Assembly: GCF_019966545.1 (NCBI RefSeq)
Contig: NZ_JAIMIC010000001.1
Coordinates: forward strand, 434,001 to 498,000
Reading direction: 5' to 3'
DNA length: 64,000 bases
Source of the DNA: Heliomarina baculiformis
GTDB lineage: Bacteria; Pseudomonadota; Alphaproteobacteria; Rhodobacterales; Rhodobacteraceae
Shown here: positions 1 to 9,308 of the stretch, piece by piece
Numbering within the stretch: the stretch's first letter is position 1
How the letters are laid out: each line of letters begins with the position of its first letter
The notes under the pieces: generated by a model
What the model was told of the DNA's origin: nothing
What the model saw: only the letters and a program-made list of their open reading frames with translations
The model's database searches: none
Made by a program: the position numbers and the translations under genes

Positions 1-241
1 CGTCGATGGGCACCACGTCGGTGTGGCCAGAGAGAATAACGGCCCCCTCTTCCCAAGGTCCCACATGCGCAAAGAGCGCGGCCTTGGGCTCGTCAGGATG
101 CGGAAAGCGGTGGGCTTCGATGCCGTGGCTCGCGAGGTATTCTTCCACCCAATCGATCAGCGGCAGGTTGCTGTCGCGGCTGATCGTCGGGAATGAGATC
201 AGCTTTTGCATCAGCTCGAATGGCGTCAGATGTTCGGGCAT
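1..241 (-). CDS. argE: Acetylornithine deacetylase / M20 metallopeptidase, N-terminal part
   Basis: Partial gene: only the first 80 codons lie in the window and the rest continues past base 1. ArgE-type enzymes are cytoplasmic zinc amidohydrolases that remove the acetyl group from N-acetylornithine; related M20 enzymes hydrolyse dipeptides. The visible part has the M20 metal-binding motif GHTDVVP, with the likely metal ligand His73 and catalytic-region Asp75. The start MPEHLTPFEL lies about 50 bases downstream of the stop of the double-ATPase peptide transporter gene on the same strand, so the two may be co-transcribed. That setting would also fit a peptidase acting on imported peptides, and the missing C-terminal part prevents a firm choice between ArgE and another M20 deacylase. 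Confidence 0.8.
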   Translation of the reverse strand, partial: MPEHLTPFELMQKLISFPTISRDSNLPLIDWVEEYLASHGIEAHRFPHPDEPKAALFAHVGPWEEGAVILSGHTDVVPID

Positions 242-293
242 TTCGGTGTCTTTACTATTACGTTCCACCCCGGTGCGCGGGGAGGAAATGGGT

Positions 294-2165
294 TCAGTAT
301 CCGCTGTCTGTCGTCAGGACGAAATGCCCGGGTTCGACTTCGCGGTACTCGGACGGGGCCGGTACATAGTCAGTCGGATGAATCGGCGACGGGATCGGTT
401 TGAAATTCAGATCCTTTTCCGTCTTGCGGCGGCGCGGGTCCGCGATTGGCACGGCTTTCATCAGCGCCTGCGTATAGGCGTGCTGTGGGTTCTCGAAGAC
501 CCGCGCACGGGGACCGAGTTCCACGATCCGCCCAAGGTACATGACGCCAACCTGGTGGCTGACCCTTTCGACCACCGCCATGTCATGGCTGATGAACAGG
601 AAGGACAGGCCCAGATCGGCCTGAAGCTCCATCATCAGGTTCAACACCTGCGCCTGAACCGACACGTCCAGCGCCGACACGGCCTCGTCCGCGATGATCA
701 GCTTGGGGTTCAGGGCCAATGCGCGCGCGATGGCGATCCGCTGGCGCTGACCGCCCGACATCTCGTGCGGATAGCGGCGCATGAAGCTGCGCGGCAATTC
801 GACCCGGTCAAAGAGCTTGGCAACACGGTCATGAATCTCGGGTCCGCTGGCGATGTTATAGTTACGCATCGGTTCGGCGACCTGATCGATCAGCTGCATC
901 TGAGGATTGAGCGAGGCAAAGGGATCCTGAAATATCATCTGCATATCAAGCCGGGCGCGGCGCAACTTGCCCTGATCGAGCCCCAGCACGTCGACCCCGT
1001 CGATATTGATTTCACCGCTCAACGGCTCGACAAGCCGCAAGATCGACCGCCCTGCCGTCGACTTGCCACAGCCGGATTCCCCCACGAGGCTAAGCGTCTG
1101 CCCCTTGTTGATCGTAAAGGACACGTCCTCGACAGCGTGCACGTTGGCCACCGTACGCCGAAGGATGCCACCCTTGACCGGGAACCGGGTGGTCAGGTTC
1201 CTGACCGTCAGCAGCGTCTTTTCCGTGCCGGGGATCGATTCGATCTTTTGATCGGCAACGCCCATCAGCTTCATCGGCTCGGGCGCCGGTTTGCCGCGCA
1301 TCTCGCCCAGCTTGGGGACCGCGGCCAGCAGGGCCTTGGTATAATCGTGCTTGGGGTTTTCAAAGATCTCCTCGACGGTCCCTTCTTCGACTTTGTTGCC
1401 GCGGAACATTACAACGACGCGGTCGGCCATCTGGGCCACGACCGCCATGTCATGGGTTATGAACATCACCGCCGTACCGGTTTCCCGCTTGAGGCGGTCC
1501 ATCAATGCGAGGATTTCCGCCTGAATCGTCACGTCGAGAGCGGTCGTCGGCTCATCGGCAATCAGCAGACGCGGACGGCAGGCCATTGCCATCGCGATCA
1601 CGACCCGCTGGCGCATCCCGCCCGAAAGTTCATGGGGGTATTGCTTGAGACGGCGTTCCGGCTCGGGGATTCGCACTTCGCGCAGCAGTTCCAGCGCGCG
1701 GGCCTCGGCCTTCTTCTTGTCCATATCGCGGTGCACGCGCAGGCCTTCGGTCAGCTGCCGACCGACCGTGAAAACCGGGTTCAGCGCGGTCATCGGCTCC
1801 TGAAAGATCATGCCGATCTCATTGCCGCGAATATCCCGCATCAGATCCTGTTCGGTCTGTGCCAGATCGATGCTATCGCCTTCCTTACGATTAAAAATTA
1901 GGCGGCCGCCAGCAATTTTTCCGCCGCCAAATTCCACCAGCCGCATCAGCGAAAGCGAGGAAACCGACTTGCCCGAACCCGATTCGCCAACGATGCAAAC
2001 GGTTTCGCCGGGATTTATCGAGAAAGAAACATTTTCAACGCCGACAACGGGACCATCCTTTGTCTGGAATTCCACCCTAAGCTCACTGATTTGCGCAATC
2101 GGCTGATCCAGCATCTTCGCCCCGTTGTTTTTGATCTTAGGAACGCTAAGGCGCGGCATTGGCAA
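294..2165 (-). CDS. Peptide ABC transporter ATP-binding protein, two fused ATPase domains (GsiA/DppDF type)
   Basis: This protein would power import of peptides from the inner face of the plasma membrane. It holds two complete ABC ATPases in one chain. The first has Walker A GESGSGKS near residue 60, signature LSGGMRQR and Walker B LLIADEPTTALD. The second has Walker A GESGCGKS, signature MSGGQRQR and Walker B IIADEAVSALD. At 623 codons it matches the length of fused GsiA-type importers rather than separate DppD and DppF subunits. The longest frame opens with TTG about 8 bases after GAGAGGG; an ATG two codons later and another at 2114 (MLDQPIAQ) are alternatives. It is divergent from the binding-protein and permease genes at 2381-6185, its probable partners. 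Substrate specificity cannot be read from the sequence. Confidence 0.93.
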   Translation of the reverse strand: MPMPRLSVPKIKNNGAKMLDQPIAQISELRVEFQTKDGPVVGVENVSFSINPGETVCIVGESGSGKSVSSLSLMRLVEFGGGKIAGGRLIFNRKEGDSIDLAQTEQDLMRDIRGNEIGMIFQEPMTALNPVFTVGRQLTEGLRVHRDMDKKKAEARALELLREVRIPEPERRLKQYPHELSGGMRQRVVIAMAMACRPRLLIADEPTTALDVTIQAEILALMDRLKRETGTAVMFITHDMAVVAQMADRVVVMFRGNKVEEGTVEEIFENPKHDYTKALLAAVPKLGEMRGKPAPEPMKLMGVADQKIESIPGTEKTLLTVRNLTTRFPVKGGILRRTVANVHAVEDVSFTINKGQTLSLVGESGCGKSTAGRSILRLVEPLSGEINIDGVDVLGLDQGKLRRARLDMQMIFQDPFASLNPQMQLIDQVAEPMRNYNIASGPEIHDRVAKLFDRVELPRSFMRRYPHEMSGGQRQRIAIARALALNPKLIIADEAVSALDVSVQAQVLNLMMELQADLGLSFLFISHDMAVVERVSHQVGVMYLGRIVELGPRARVFENPQHAYTQALMKAVPIADPRRRKTEKDLNFKPIPSPIHPTDYVPAPSEYREVEPGHFVLTTDSGY

Positions 2166-2380
2166 CTGTCAAACCCTCTCGCCGGGTGACCCAAGGCAAG
2201 GCTTGCAATTTTTTCAAACTCTGTTTCGATAGTTTGATATCCGAACGGGGGGCTGGGTAAAATTAGCGATCAAAGGATTGTTTGGTCGTTTTTCAATACA
2301 TTAGGTCCCGATCGGAGCGTCTGTATCCGCAGGCTAAGCGGAAAAAACGAGGCACGTATGTGTCCAACAAGGAGTGTAAA

Positions 2381-4084
2381 ATGAAAAGAAAAGCCCTTTT
2401 GTTAGGAGCAATTGCAAGCATGGGCTTGGCCCAGGGCGCAATTGCCGAACGGGGATCGGACGGCAACGTCAGCATTATCTATTGGCAGGCGCCGTCGATT
2501 TTGAACCCGTTCCTGTCGGGTGGCACCAAGGATGTCGAAGCTTCGAGCATCGTTATCGAACCGCTTGCGCGCTATGACGAAAAAGGCACGCTGACCCCTT
2601 GGCTGGTCGACGAGATTCCTACCGTTGAAAACGGCGGTGTGAGCGAAGACCTGACGACCATCACCTGGAAGATCACCCCTGGCATTACATGGTCCGACGG
2701 TACGCCCTTCACCTCGAAAGACGTGAAGTTCACCGCTGATTACTGCATGCACCCCGAAGGCGGCTGCGCGCAGGTCACGAAATTCGAAAATGTCGAATCC
2801 ATCGAAGCCGTTGACGATCTGACCGTCAAAGTAACCTTCTCGGGCCCGACGCCATTCCCCTATGGCCCGTTCGTCGGTGGCGAAAGCCCGATCATTCAGG
2901 CGGCGCAATTCGCCGACTGCGTTGGCGCGAAAGCCCCAGAGTGCACCGAAGCGAACTTCAACCCGATCGGCACCGGCCCCTTCGTCGTTGACGAATTCCG
3001 CCCTAATGACGTGATCACGCTTTCGGCCAACCCGAATTTCCGTCATCCGGACAAGCCCGCCTTTGCAACCGTGACCTTCAAAGGTGGCGGCGATGCGACG
3101 GCAGCCGGTCGTGCGGTGATGGAAACCGGCGAATTCGATTATGCCTGGAACCTCCAGCTTGCGCCCGACGTCATCGCGCAGATGGAAGCAGGCGGTAAAG
3201 GCGTTCCGGTTGCAGGCTTTGGCCCGCTGATGGAGCGGATCATGCTGAACAACACGAACCCCGACCCGTCGCTCGGGCCGGATGAGCGTTCGGTGATCCG
3301 CCCGCACCCGTTCCTGTCGGACCCTGCCGTCTACAAGGCAATGTCGCTGGCAATCGACCGTCCGCTGCTGGTCGAAGTCGGTTACGGTCAGGCAGGCAAG
3401 GTGACCTGCAACTGGGTACCGGCACCAGAAGTCTATGCATCGACCACATTCGACTGCTCGACCCAGGACATCGAAGGCGCCAAGAAGATGCTGGATGATG
3501 CCGGAATCGTCGATACCGATGGCGACGGCGTTCGTGAAAAGGACGGTGTACCGCTCAAGATCCTCTACCAGACCTCGACCAACGCCGTCCGTCAGGACTT
3601 CCAGGCGCTGATCAAGCAGTGGTGGAGCGAGATCGGCATCGAATCCGAACTGCGCAACGTCAACTCCTCGGTCTTCTTCGGCGGTGACCCTGGTTCCCCG
3701 GATACCTTCCAGAAGTTCTATGCCGACGTTGAAATGTACGCCAACACCTTCAACGGCACCGATCCGCAGTCGTATCTGGGCAACGCGCTCTGCGACAAGG
3801 CCCCGACGCCCGCAAGCCAGTGGCAGGGCGAGAACATCTCGCGCTTCTGCAGCGAAGAATATGACGCGCTGCACAAGAAACTTTCGCAGACGGCAGGCAC
3901 CGAGGCACGCGCCGAGATCGCCAAGAAGCTCAACGACATCGTGATCGAACAAGGCGGCATGATCCCGCTGGTTCACCGTGGTCGTCTTTCCGCACATGCC
4001 AACACACTTGGCGGTGTTGTCCTGAACGTCTGGGACAGCGAGCTTTGGAACGTTGCAGACTGGTATCGCGCAGAAGGCTCCTGA
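2381..4084 (+). CDS. Peptide ABC transporter periplasmic substrate-binding protein (family 5)
   Basis: This 567-residue protein should capture oligopeptides in the periplasm and hand them to the permeases encoded downstream. The N-terminus is a signal peptide (MKRKALLLGA, hydrophobic core, likely cleavage after QGAIA). The body has family-5 features: a KITPGITWSDGTPFTSKDV stretch, the NPIGTGPFVV segment and the VYKAMSLAIDR block. A DTDGDGVREKDG loop resembles the calcium-type loops of some peptide-binding proteins. The start at 2381 is chosen because AAGGAG lies just upstream and the signal peptide begins there; a longer open frame from 2282 lacks both. A strong hairpin follows the stop, before the permease genes, and may set the binding protein above the permeases in level. 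Confidence 0.94.
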   Translation: MKRKALLLGAIASMGLAQGAIAERGSDGNVSIIYWQAPSILNPFLSGGTKDVEASSIVIEPLARYDEKGTLTPWLVDEIPTVENGGVSEDLTTITWKITPGITWSDGTPFTSKDVKFTADYCMHPEGGCAQVTKFENVESIEAVDDLTVKVTFSGPTPFPYGPFVGGESPIIQAAQFADCVGAKAPECTEANFNPIGTGPFVVDEFRPNDVITLSANPNFRHPDKPAFATVTFKGGGDATAAGRAVMETGEFDYAWNLQLAPDVIAQMEAGGKGVPVAGFGPLMERIMLNNTNPDPSLGPDERSVIRPHPFLSDPAVYKAMSLAIDRPLLVEVGYGQAGKVTCNWVPAPEVYASTTFDCSTQDIEGAKKMLDDAGIVDTDGDGVREKDGVPLKILYQTSTNAVRQDFQALIKQWWSEIGIESELRNVNSSVFFGGDPGSPDTFQKFYADVEMYANTFNGTDPQSYLGNALCDKAPTPASQWQGENISRFCSEEYDALHKKLSQTAGTEARAEIAKKLNDIVIEQGGMIPLVHRGRLSAHANTLGGVVLNVWDSELWNVADWYRAEGS

Positions 4085-4098
4085 TCGCCTGACGCGGG

Positions 4099-4125
4099 GG
4101 CCCCGGCGTTTCATGCGCCGGGGCC
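4099..4125 (+). terminator. GC-rich hairpin between binding-protein and permease genes
   Basis: GGCCCCGGCG and CGCCGGGGCC form a perfect 10-bp stem around a 7-base loop, 15 bases after the binding-protein stop. There is no T-run behind it, so it is more likely an mRNA 3'-end stabiliser or partial attenuator than a full terminator. Confidence 0.6.
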
Positions 4126-4213
4126 ACACCCAATATACCGCTCATTTCGGCCCCTGATTTTTCACAGCAGCGGAAAACAGGCTGAAAACCTTACTCTCTC
4201 ATAGGCGCCGTTG

Positions 4214-5221
4214 ATGCTGACTTTCACCATACGACGTTTGGTACTGGCGATTCCGACTCTGCTGTTCATCAGCCTTGTCATCTTTCTCCTTCTCGAACTT
4301 GCACCGGGCGATCCGATGGCCCAGGTGCCCCTGACTGTCCCCCCCGAAGTAAAACAACAGATGCGCGAGGCGCTTGGCCTCGGTGAACCGATACCGGTTC
4401 GTTACTGGAAGTGGATCGTCCAGTTCTTCTGGATCGAACCGCAGGTTCTCATAGACAATGTCTTTGGCACCAACCTGACCGAAGGCAAACTCCGCGTGAT
4501 CTCGTGGCAGACCCGCTCGCCGGTAATGGACATCGTGGTTCAGCGTATCCCTCAGACGCTCTGGGTCGTGGGCACCGCCTATGTGGTCGCCACGCTGATC
4601 GCCATTCCGATCGGCATCTATTCCGCCTATCGCCAGTATTCGTGGTTCGATCAGGCAGGGACATTCGTGTCGATGATCGGCTTTTCGGTGCCGCCGTTCT
4701 TCTCAGGTGTTCTGGTGATCGTGATCTTCTCGGTCCAGCTTGGCTGGTTCCCGTCGATCTATGACACGACCCATGTGGTGAACAGCTGGGAAAGCTTTGT
4801 CGAACAGCTCCGCCAGATGATCATGCCGGTGATGGTACTGGCGCTTCAGATCACCGCCCAGACCAGCCGCTTCATGCGTGCCTCGATGCTCGACAACCTC
4901 AATCAGGATTACGTACGCACCGCCCGCGCCAAGGGGCTTGGCGAATACGCGGTAGTGATGGTGCATGTGCTGCGCAACTCGATGATCCCGGTAGTCACCG
5001 TCATCGCGCTTGGCGTGCCTGCGATCTTTGGCGGCGCGATCATCACCGAGCAGGTGTTCAAGGTGAATGGGATCGGCCAGCTGCTGATCACCGCAATCCA
5101 GGCCAATGACCTGCCGATGGTGCAGACGCTGACCTTCATCTTTGCCGCGCTGATCGTGATCTTCAACCTGATTGCCGATGTACTCTACGGCATCCTTGAC
5201 CCGAGGATCCGCTATGACTGA
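4214..5221 (+). CDS. Peptide ABC transporter permease (DppB-like)
   Basis: Inner-membrane permease of the peptide importer, 335 residues. It opens with the usual DppB-type start TFTIRRLVLAIPTLLFISLV as transmembrane segment 1, followed by a periplasmic stretch with LAPGDP. The cytoplasmic coupling loop near the C-terminal half reads DYVRTARAKGLGE, the conserved EAA motif that contacts the ATPase. ATG at 4214 is preferred; a TTG directly before it at 4211 is in frame. The stop overlaps the next permease start by 8 bases (ATGACTGA), indicating translational coupling. Confidence 0.94.
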   Translation: MLTFTIRRLVLAIPTLLFISLVIFLLLELAPGDPMAQVPLTVPPEVKQQMREALGLGEPIPVRYWKWIVQFFWIEPQVLIDNVFGTNLTEGKLRVISWQTRSPVMDIVVQRIPQTLWVVGTAYVVATLIAIPIGIYSAYRQYSWFDQAGTFVSMIGFSVPPFFSGVLVIVIFSVQLGWFPSIYDTTHVVNSWESFVEQLRQMIMPVMVLALQITAQTSRFMRASMLDNLNQDYVRTARAKGLGEYAVVMVHVLRNSMIPVVTVIALGVPAIFGGAIITEQVFKVNGIGQLLITAIQANDLPMVQTLTFIFAALIVIFNLIADVLYGILDPRIRYD

Positions 5222-6185
5222 TCGTGACCGTCTCGTACCTGACGAAGGCCTCACCCCGGCCTCCGAAGCCCTCCCCGGCGCCGCCGGTCCGCTCAAGATC
5301 GACAAGCCACCGCGCGGCCAGTGGGCCGATGTCTGGGACCAATTCAAGCATCACAAGGGCGCCATGGCGGGCGGGATCATCTTCCTCGTCATCGTGCTGA
5401 CGGTGTTCCTCGGGCCGCTTTTCTGGACGCTTGATCCCACCCTTCCAAATATACGGGACCGTAACCAGGGCATGAGTCTCGCGCATCCCTTTGGCACTGA
5501 CCAGCTGGGCCGCGACATGTTTGCCCGCATGATGGCGGGGGGGCGGACCTCCGTGGCGGTGGGCATTGCCGCCATGCTGCTGGCGCTCTTCCTCGGGTCT
5601 TTCGTCGGCGTGGTGGCCGGGTTCTTCAAAAAACTCGACAGCCCGCTGATGCGCCTGACCGACCTATTCCTTGCCCTTCCGCTCTTGCCGCTGCTGCTGG
5701 TCATGATGCTGCTGTTCCGCGAGCCGCTGAACGCGACCTTTGGAACGGAACAGGGGATATTCATCCTGATTGTCTGCGCCATCGGCGTGACCAGCTGGAT
5801 GCCGACGGCGCGGATCGTGCGCGGCGATGTTCTGGCGTTGAAAGAGCGCGAGTTCGTGCTCGCAGCGCGCTCAATCGGGACGACCAATGCCAAGATGATC
5901 ACGCGGCATATCCTGCCGAACGTGCTGTCGCCGATCATGGTTTCCGCTACGCTCGGCATCGCCAACGCGATCATCACGGAATCGGCCCTGTCCTTCCTTG
6001 GTCTCGGCTTTCCGCCCGACTTCCCCACCTGGGGCCGGCTACTGTTCGATGCGACCGACTATCTGCAGCAGTACCCGTCGCGGGTTTTCTGGCCGGGCAT
6101 GGCGATCTCGCTCACCGTGCTGAGCGTCAACTATCTTGGCGACGGTCTGCGCGACGCGCTCGATCCGCGCATTCGCGGTCGCTGA
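5214..6185 (+). CDS. Peptide ABC transporter permease (DppC-like)
   Basis: Second membrane subunit of the peptide importer, 323 residues. It has the DppC layout: a cytoplasmic N-terminal tail of about 55 residues, one transmembrane segment, a periplasmic part containing HPFGTDQLGRDMFARMM, then the permease core. The EAA loop reads EFVLAARSIGTTNAKMITRHI, with LGLGFPPDFPTWG after it. The ATG at 5214 overlaps the end of the upstream permease gene, as expected for a co-translated pair. The dedicated ATPase is not downstream; the double ATPase on the opposite strand at 294-2165 is the obvious partner. Confidence 0.94.
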   Translation: MTDRDRLVPDEGLTPASEALPGAAGPLKIDKPPRGQWADVWDQFKHHKGAMAGGIIFLVIVLTVFLGPLFWTLDPTLPNIRDRNQGMSLAHPFGTDQLGRDMFARMMAGGRTSVAVGIAAMLLALFLGSFVGVVAGFFKKLDSPLMRLTDLFLALPLLPLLLVMMLLFREPLNATFGTEQGIFILIVCAIGVTSWMPTARIVRGDVLALKEREFVLAARSIGTTNAKMITRHILPNVLSPIMVSATLGIANAIITESALSFLGLGFPPDFPTWGRLLFDATDYLQQYPSRVFWPGMAISLTVLSVNYLGDGLRDALDPRIRGR

Positions 6186-6304
6186 AAATTGGCTGCGCCG
6201 CCGCATTCACCGGCGGCGCGGCCCCTCAATTACCGTCGCGCCCTTGATCATTGCCGGGTTCTGCGCCATCTGAGTGGCCCAACCCCGGATGCGTGAGCTG
6301 GCCA

Positions 6305-7342
6305 ATGTTTGAATCTCTTGGTTTCGTCGAAACAACCTCCCGCGAGGCAAGCGTGTGGCTTGGTCTCATGGTGGGTTTTCTCTTTGGCATTCTGGCCGAA
6401 CGCACCAAGTTCTGCTTTCGCCGCTCTTTGGTCGGCGAAGACCGCCGCGAGGCGATGGGTGTCTGGCTGATGGCGCTGGCCGTTGCCGTGCTTGGAACAC
6501 AAGCAGCGGTTACCCTTGGCTGGATCAGCTTTGCTGAACATCGGTTTCTCTCGCCATCCCTCCCCGTTCTCGCCATTGCTCTGGGCGGGTTGTTTTTCGG
6601 TGCCGGCATGGTGCTGACGCGCGGCTGCATTTCGCGACTGACCGTTCTGACCGGCACGGGCAACCTGCGCGCCATTACCGTGATCCTCGTTTTTGCCATC
6701 ACCGCCCATGCGACGCTAAAGGGCGTGCTGGCCCCGCTCCGCGTGGGTCTTGGCAGTGTAACATTTGAGCTGGGCGAGATCACATCGCTGGCCGTTCTGC
6801 CCGGTGGCGCTCTGCTTTGGGCCGGGTTGATTGCTGTCGTCTGCCTTTTCATCGCGCTCCGATCCGGCAACAGCCCGGTGATGCTTGGCCTCGCCGGGCT
6901 GCTTGGCCTGCTGGTTCCGCTGGCATGGGTCGGCACAGGGTTCATCCTGTTCGACGAATTCGAACCCATCGCGATGGAAAGCCTCTCCTTCACCTTACCC
7001 TCAGCTGAAACGCTGTTCTATGTGGTAGCCTCCAGCGCCATCTCGGCCAGCTTTGGCCCCGGCCTTGTCGGCGGTGTCCTGATCGGGGCCATCCTGTCGT
7101 CGGTTACCTTTGGCAGCTTTCGCTGGCAGAGCTTTGCCACGCCGCGCCAGACAGGCCGCTACCTGACGGGCGGCGCGATGATGGGCTTTGGCGGGGTTCT
7201 CGCCGGTGGCTGCACCCTTGGCGCTGGCCTCTCCGGCGTTCCGACGCTCAGCTTTGCGGCGATCCTCGCCATTCTCTCGATCGCGGTTGGGGGCCTGGCA
7301 ACCAATGCGCTGCTCAGTCGAGCCGCGCCCGCACCCGCCTGA
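6305..7342 (+). CDS. YeeE/YedE family sulfur-compound transporter
   Basis: Polytopic inner-membrane protein of 345 residues in the YeeE/YedE (DUF395) family; studied members such as TsuA carry thiosulfate. It has the family's repeated cysteine signatures: AERTKFCFRRS near the start, GGLFFGAGMVLTRGCISR in the first half and GGVLAGGCTLGAGLSGVPT in the second. These cysteines are thought to pass the sulfur substrate along the channel. Both halves are present in one chain. The start MFESLGF has GTGAG upstream; a longer frame from 6251 adds 18 residues without membrane character. Its last 29 bases overlap the convergent DUF3422 gene. No sulfurtransferase or TusA gene lies beside it, so the exact substrate is open. 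Confidence 0.88.
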   Translation: MFESLGFVETTSREASVWLGLMVGFLFGILAERTKFCFRRSLVGEDRREAMGVWLMALAVAVLGTQAAVTLGWISFAEHRFLSPSLPVLAIALGGLFFGAGMVLTRGCISRLTVLTGTGNLRAITVILVFAITAHATLKGVLAPLRVGLGSVTFELGEITSLAVLPGGALLWAGLIAVVCLFIALRSGNSPVMLGLAGLLGLLVPLAWVGTGFILFDEFEPIAMESLSFTLPSAETLFYVVASSAISASFGPGLVGGVLIGAILSSVTFGSFRWQSFATPRQTGRYLTGGAMMGFGGVLAGGCTLGAGLSGVPTLSFAAILAILSIAVGGLATNALLSRAAPAPA

Positions 7343-8594
7343 CCATCCACCAGACCAGCAATACGACCGGAATCGTTAGCACCGCCGTCAGCATGGGCTT
7401 GCTGATCCCCGTCGCATTGGCCAGCGGATACAACGGATAGGACACCAGCGAGACGGCGTAATAGCTGATCGCCACCACCGACAGTCCCTCGACCGTATGC
7501 TGCAAGCGCAGCTGCAAATCGGCCCGCCTGTCCATGCTTGCCAACAGCGCCTGGTTCTGGGCACTGCGCTCCACATCGACCCGCGTGCGAAGCAAATCAC
7601 CGGTGCGGATCGCCCGTTCCGACAGGGCCGAAATCCGGCGTTCGGTCGATTTGACTGTCCGCATCGCCGGCTCATACCGTCGCATCATGAATTCCTGAAA
7701 GGTCTGACGCCCGCGAAACCGGGTTTCGCGCAGCGACGCGATCCGCTGGTTCACTAGCGCCTCATAAGCCCCCGTGGCCCCGAACCGAAAAGAGGACGTG
7801 GCAGAAAGCGTCTCAACCTCGGCCGAGACCGACAACAGGCTGTGCAGGGTATTCTCCGGCTCGCTTCTTTCCTCTGTCATTGCCACCATAAGCTCCGTCA
7901 GGCGCTTTTCCATCTCGCCGATTTTCCCCGACAGGTGACGCGCCCGAGAAAACCCAAGCATCGACATCGACTTGTAGGTTTCGATCTCGCAAAGCCGCTG
8001 CACAATCCGACCGATGCGCCGATCGCCCGTTTCCGGGTCGACGAACAGCGCAAATCGCATATGGCCCGAGGGGTCGATCCGGAAGTCACCGGCAATCATG
8101 GCCGCGCGTTCCAGCACATATGATGCGGCGAGGCTTTCGGGAACGAACCAGTTGGTCAGCGACGCCTCTATCGCCCGCTCCTCCATCATCGGCATGATAT
8201 GCATGTTGATCGAGGTGATCCGCTCACCCGGCGCATCGTCGAGCCAGTCCTTGGGAAAGACCGAGAAATCAACCGGATCAAAGGCCCGGTCGCGCGGACC
8301 GTCGACCAGAACCGAGTAGGTCACGAACTCGGTGTGCTGCTCCCACTTGAGAACGTGCCGCCCGATCTGGCCGGAATAATGGATCGCACCGGGCTGCGGA
8401 TGCGCCACCCCGTGCCGGTCGAGGAGGTCGGTCAGATGGGCGAGGTCGGCCGCCCGGTCCCGCGCCACCGCATTTTCGCGCCGCTTGATCGCAAGAAACA
8501 CCACCGAGGACGGCGCCGACATGATCGGAAAGGGCCGCGCGTGCAGCTCATTGGCCAGTTGATAGCGTAGAGGATGATCGTCGATGGGGGGCAT
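7314..8594 (-). CDS. DUF3422 family membrane-anchored protein
   Basis: A 426-residue protein of unknown function recognised by its N-terminus DHPLRYQLANELHARPFP, the hallmark of DUF3422 proteins common in alphaproteobacteria. The middle is mostly alpha-helical with charged heptad-like stretches around residues 220-350, suggesting coiled coil. The C-terminus carries two hydrophobic segments (GLSVVAISYYAVSLVSYPLY and PMLTAVLTIPVVLLVWWMV), so it probably sits in the inner membrane with a large cytoplasmic part. The ATG at 8594 is chosen because AAGGA lies upstream and the conserved motif follows directly; an upstream extension to 8642 is not conserved-looking. It has a plausible promoter at 8652-8679 of its own. 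Confidence 0.85.
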   Translation of the reverse strand: MPPIDDHPLRYQLANELHARPFPIMSAPSSVVFLAIKRRENAVARDRAADLAHLTDLLDRHGVAHPQPGAIHYSGQIGRHVLKWEQHTEFVTYSVLVDGPRDRAFDPVDFSVFPKDWLDDAPGERITSINMHIMPMMEERAIEASLTNWFVPESLAASYVLERAAMIAGDFRIDPSGHMRFALFVDPETGDRRIGRIVQRLCEIETYKSMSMLGFSRARHLSGKIGEMEKRLTELMVAMTEERSEPENTLHSLLSVSAEVETLSATSSFRFGATGAYEALVNQRIASLRETRFRGRQTFQEFMMRRYEPAMRTVKSTERRISALSERAIRTGDLLRTRVDVERSAQNQALLASMDRRADLQLRLQHTVEGLSVVAISYYAVSLVSYPLYPLANATGISKPMLTAVLTIPVVLLVWWMVRRVRARLD

Positions 8595-8651
8595 CTTTGC
8601 GTCCTTTCCCTGCCACCTTATCCGAGGGCGATCAGAACGCAAACTTAATGT

Positions 8652-8679
8652 TTTATATCATGTAGTTAATGGAATACAA
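8652..8679 (-). promoter_or_regulatory. Candidate sigma70-type promoter for the DUF3422 gene
   Basis: On the minus strand TTGTAT (8679-8674) and TATAAA (8657-8652) are separated by 16 bases, about 60 bases upstream of the DUF3422 start, in an AT-rich patch unlike its surroundings. Confidence 0.45.
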
Positions 8680-8713
8680 CGGTATACATCGCCGGCGTGA
8701 GCGTTCCGCATAC

Positions 8714-9298
8714 TCAACCCCTGCGTGTGAGCCCCGCCCCAAACAGGGCTGCCAGATTGGCAAGGCTCTGCTGGTACGCCGGGTAATCCATCGTCACCAT
8801 CTTGAGCCCCTTGAGCGCGGCGGTGATCGTTGCGGCAACGCTTTCCGCTTCTGCGGAAAGCTGTACCCGTCCGGCCCGGTCTTCCTTGCGCAGCCATTCG
8901 GTATAAATTGATTTCAGCCGCGCTTCCCCGGCAAGGGCAACATCGTTTGATATCGACTTGCCCGATTCCAGCAACTCGCGACCGTGCGGCGAGGTCAGCA
9001 TGTCTTTAACCAATTGCCCCCCCTGTGCAGCAAAGGCGGCGCTGATCCTTTCGGCGACGCTGCCTTCTTCGGCCAGCGCCGCTTCCAGTTCATGTGCCGT
9101 CACCTCATAGAAATGCTCGGTCAGCGAACGGAAGATGTCTTCCTTGTTGCGGTAATGCAGGTAAAGCGCCGGGCGCGACATACCCGCTGCCCGGGCAATA
9201 TCGTCCATCGAGGTCTTCTTGTACCCATAGGTGGCAAAGGTATTCCATGCGCCAAGCAGGATGTTTGTTTGCCTTTGGTCTGTACCCGTTTCAGTCAT
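8714..9298 (-). CDS. TetR family transcriptional regulator
   Basis: DNA-binding repressor-type protein of 194 residues. Residues about 10-55 form the TetR helix-turn-helix, with the typical motif SMDDIARAAGMSRPALYLHY. The rest is a helical ligand-binding domain without a recognisable ligand signature. The start MTETGTDQ at 9298 is preferred over an open frame from 9349 because the conserved domain follows at the normal distance. It is divergent from iorA/iorB, so it most likely controls them and itself through the TGTCA-type sites in the shared intergenic region. Confidence 0.93.
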   Translation of the reverse strand: MTETGTDQRQTNILLGAWNTFATYGYKKTSMDDIARAAGMSRPALYLHYRNKEDIFRSLTEHFYEVTAHELEAALAEEGSVAERISAAFAAQGGQLVKDMLTSPHGRELLESGKSISNDVALAGEARLKSIYTEWLRKEDRAGRVQLSAEAESVAATITAALKGLKMVTMDYPAYQQSLANLAALFGAGLTRRG

Positions 9299-9308
9299 GG
9301 GAAACTGC

